Assembly (NCBI GenBank): GCA_944381515.1
Contig: CALWLM010000021.1
Span: 1 to 64,000, forward strand
Source of the DNA: an uncultured Lachnospiraceae bacterium
GTDB taxonomy: Bacteria > Bacillota > Clostridia > Lachnospirales > Lachnospiraceae
Reading direction: 5' to 3'
DNA: 64,000 bases
The notes under the pieces were generated by a model. It did no database searches, was not told the DNA's origin, and saw only the letters and a program-made list of their open reading frames with translations. A program made the translations under genes and the position numbers. Positions 63,056 through 64,000 of this stretch are shown in pieces (position 1 is the first letter of the stretch; each line of letters begins with the position of its first letter).

Positions 63056-64000
63056 TTACTGAGCCGCTGTGGTCTCAGCCGCAGTCTCGGCCTGTGCGGA
63101 GGTTTCCTCTGCGGTCTCTCCCACAGTCTCCTCAGCCGTTTCTGCTGCGCTTCCTTCGGTTCCGGCCTCGGTCTCCTCTGCGGACTCCGTACCGGCAGCC
63201 GTAGTCTCAGCGCCGCTCTCCGTCTCGGCAACGGTCTCTGCAACATACAGCGTATCCATAGGCACGGCGTTCCAGATATCGTCGTCCACCGTAAACTCTG
63301 CGGAATCCGTCTGCCACTGGCTGTACGTCTCCTCAAAGACAGCCGCCTGAGCCTCGCTGATCATGGTCTGTCTCTGAGACTCGGTGGCATCCTCATCCAT
63401 CTCCGCATCCAGATACATTACATACCAGCCGCTGCCGTCCACATGGAACAGCTCTACATCTCCCTCGGCCATGGACAGAGCGTGAGCGCCAAGGCTTCCC
63501 TCATCGAAGGTATCGCCGGTATAATAGGTAACCGTAGCTGCCGTCAGCCCCTGGTTCTCAGCGGCCTCCGACAGAGTGCTGCCGTTTCTCACATCATCAT
63601 AAATGGTCTGCGCCACCGCCTTGGGGGAAGGACTCGTGGTCTCCTCTCCATCGGCCTGAGTCTCCGCCTGGGTCTCTTCCTCCGAAGAGCTGGTGGAATC
63701 CGAGACCAGTACGTAAGAAGCGCCCACGCAGCGGGCCTCCTCATCGGAGATATCGGTATCTGCCGCAGCAACTACCGCCTCCCATACGCGGTTGGCCAGG
63801 GCATTCTTCTCCAGGATCGCAATCATGCGGTCTCTGGTCAGATTGAGGGCAGAAAGAAGATTTTCATCAACCTGGGAAAGATTGTTGTCCGCCGTCTCCT
63901 CCACCTTGGCGATATCCTCATCGCTCAGGGAGACGCCCAGCTCCTCGGCATGATCGCAGAGGATATAGGTCTGGCGCAGAACGGTCATGACCGCTTCCTT
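63056..64000 (-). CDS. Peptidyl-prolyl isomerase/foldase-like protein (PrsA/SurA type), partial
   Basis: The frame is open to the window edge, so the 5' end, including any signal peptide, is outside. The visible 314 codons have a helical chaperone-like segment (EELGVSLSDEDIAKVEETADNN, LTRDRMIAILEKNALANRVWE), then a weak parvulin-like region (ASYVLVSD to VDGSGWYVMYLDA). A 60-residue Ala/Glu/Thr low-complexity tail ends the protein. The parvulin domain is divergent and interrupted by a Ser/Glu/Thr loop, so isomerase activity is uncertain. Probably an extracellular foldase. Confidence 0.7.
   Translation of the reverse strand, partial: KEAVMTVLRQTYILCDHAEELGVSLSDEDIAKVEETADNNLSQVDENLLSALNLTRDRMIAILEKNALANRVWEAVVAAADTDISDEEARCVGASYVLVSDSTSSSEEETQAETQADGEETTSPSPKAVAQTIYDDVRNGSTLSEAAENQGLTAATVTYYTGDTFDEGSLGAHALSMAEGDVELFHVDGSGWYVMYLDAEMDEDATESQRQTMISEAQAAVFEETYSQWQTDSAEFTVDDDIWNAVPMDTLYVAETVAETESGAETTAAGTESAEETEAGTEGSAAETAEETVGETAEETSAQAETAAETTAAQ

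Overview
The window looks like chromosomal DNA of a gut-type Clostridia bacterium, most likely Lachnospiraceae. It is fairly GC-rich and has strong AGGAGG-type ribosome binding sites. Regulation is of Gram-positive type: T-box, YesMN-like two-component genes, AraC, PadR, CsoR and intrinsic terminators. No heme or outer-membrane genes are visible. I saw no tRNA, rRNA, insertion sequence, phage gene or CRISPR array.

Layout. 0-3.3 kb: TraX-like membrane protein, M15 peptidase and DUF362 protein. 3.6-10.6 kb (+): carbohydrate operon with three Gfo/Idh/MocA-type proteins (two are near-identical-length paralogs), a serine hydrolase and a GH20-like glycosidase. 10.8-18.9 kb (-): sugar ABC transporter, SGNH esterase and a giant multi-discoidin DUF4855 surface protein. 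19-27.3 kb: YesL-like protein, a 2-hydroxyacid dehydrogenase/enolase-superfamily pair, then an AraC-led operon with a Gfo oxidoreductase, a TIM-barrel isomerase, nagA and nagB. 27.4-36.4 kb: two further AraC regulators around a complete glucuronate operon (uxuA-uxuB-uxaC-eda-kdgK plus a Gfo gene). 36.4-40.8 kb: exported FMN/FAD reductase with a divergent LysR regulator, then a BASS-family transporter under a T-box. 40.9-51.2 kb: PadR/DUF2812, a COG0523 GTPase pair with a huge His tract, an Ntn hydrolase, an MFS exporter, a P1B metal ATPase with tandem CsoR operators, csoR, and two gene wrecks (an iron alcohol dehydrogenase and a CatB-like acetyltransferase, both with internal deletions). 51.3-61.7 kb: ABC transporter operon ending in a HAD phosphatase and phosphoglucomutase, divergent from a sensor lipoprotein, histidine kinase and response regulator. 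61.7-64 kb: cobalamin riboswitch, DUF4430 protein and ECF S component, then the 3' part of a foldase gene.

Taken together, much of the window serves uptake and breakdown of host- or plant-derived glycans (N-acetylhexosamine, glucuronate, unidentified glycosides). The most interesting systems, all inferred from sequence and context, are: (1) a possible sugar-phosphate scavenging module in which an HptA-like lipoprotein sensor is paired with an AfuABC-like transporter, a YihX-like phosphatase and a phosphomutase; (2) a T-box with a probable Ile specifier in front of a BASS transporter, suggesting branched-chain 2-oxoacid or amino-acid-related uptake; (3) a riboswitch-controlled DUF4430 plus ECF pair, suggesting cobalamin capture at the cell surface.

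Limits: all calls come from reading sequence by eye. Family names are recognition of motifs, not search results, and substrates are mostly inferred from neighbours.
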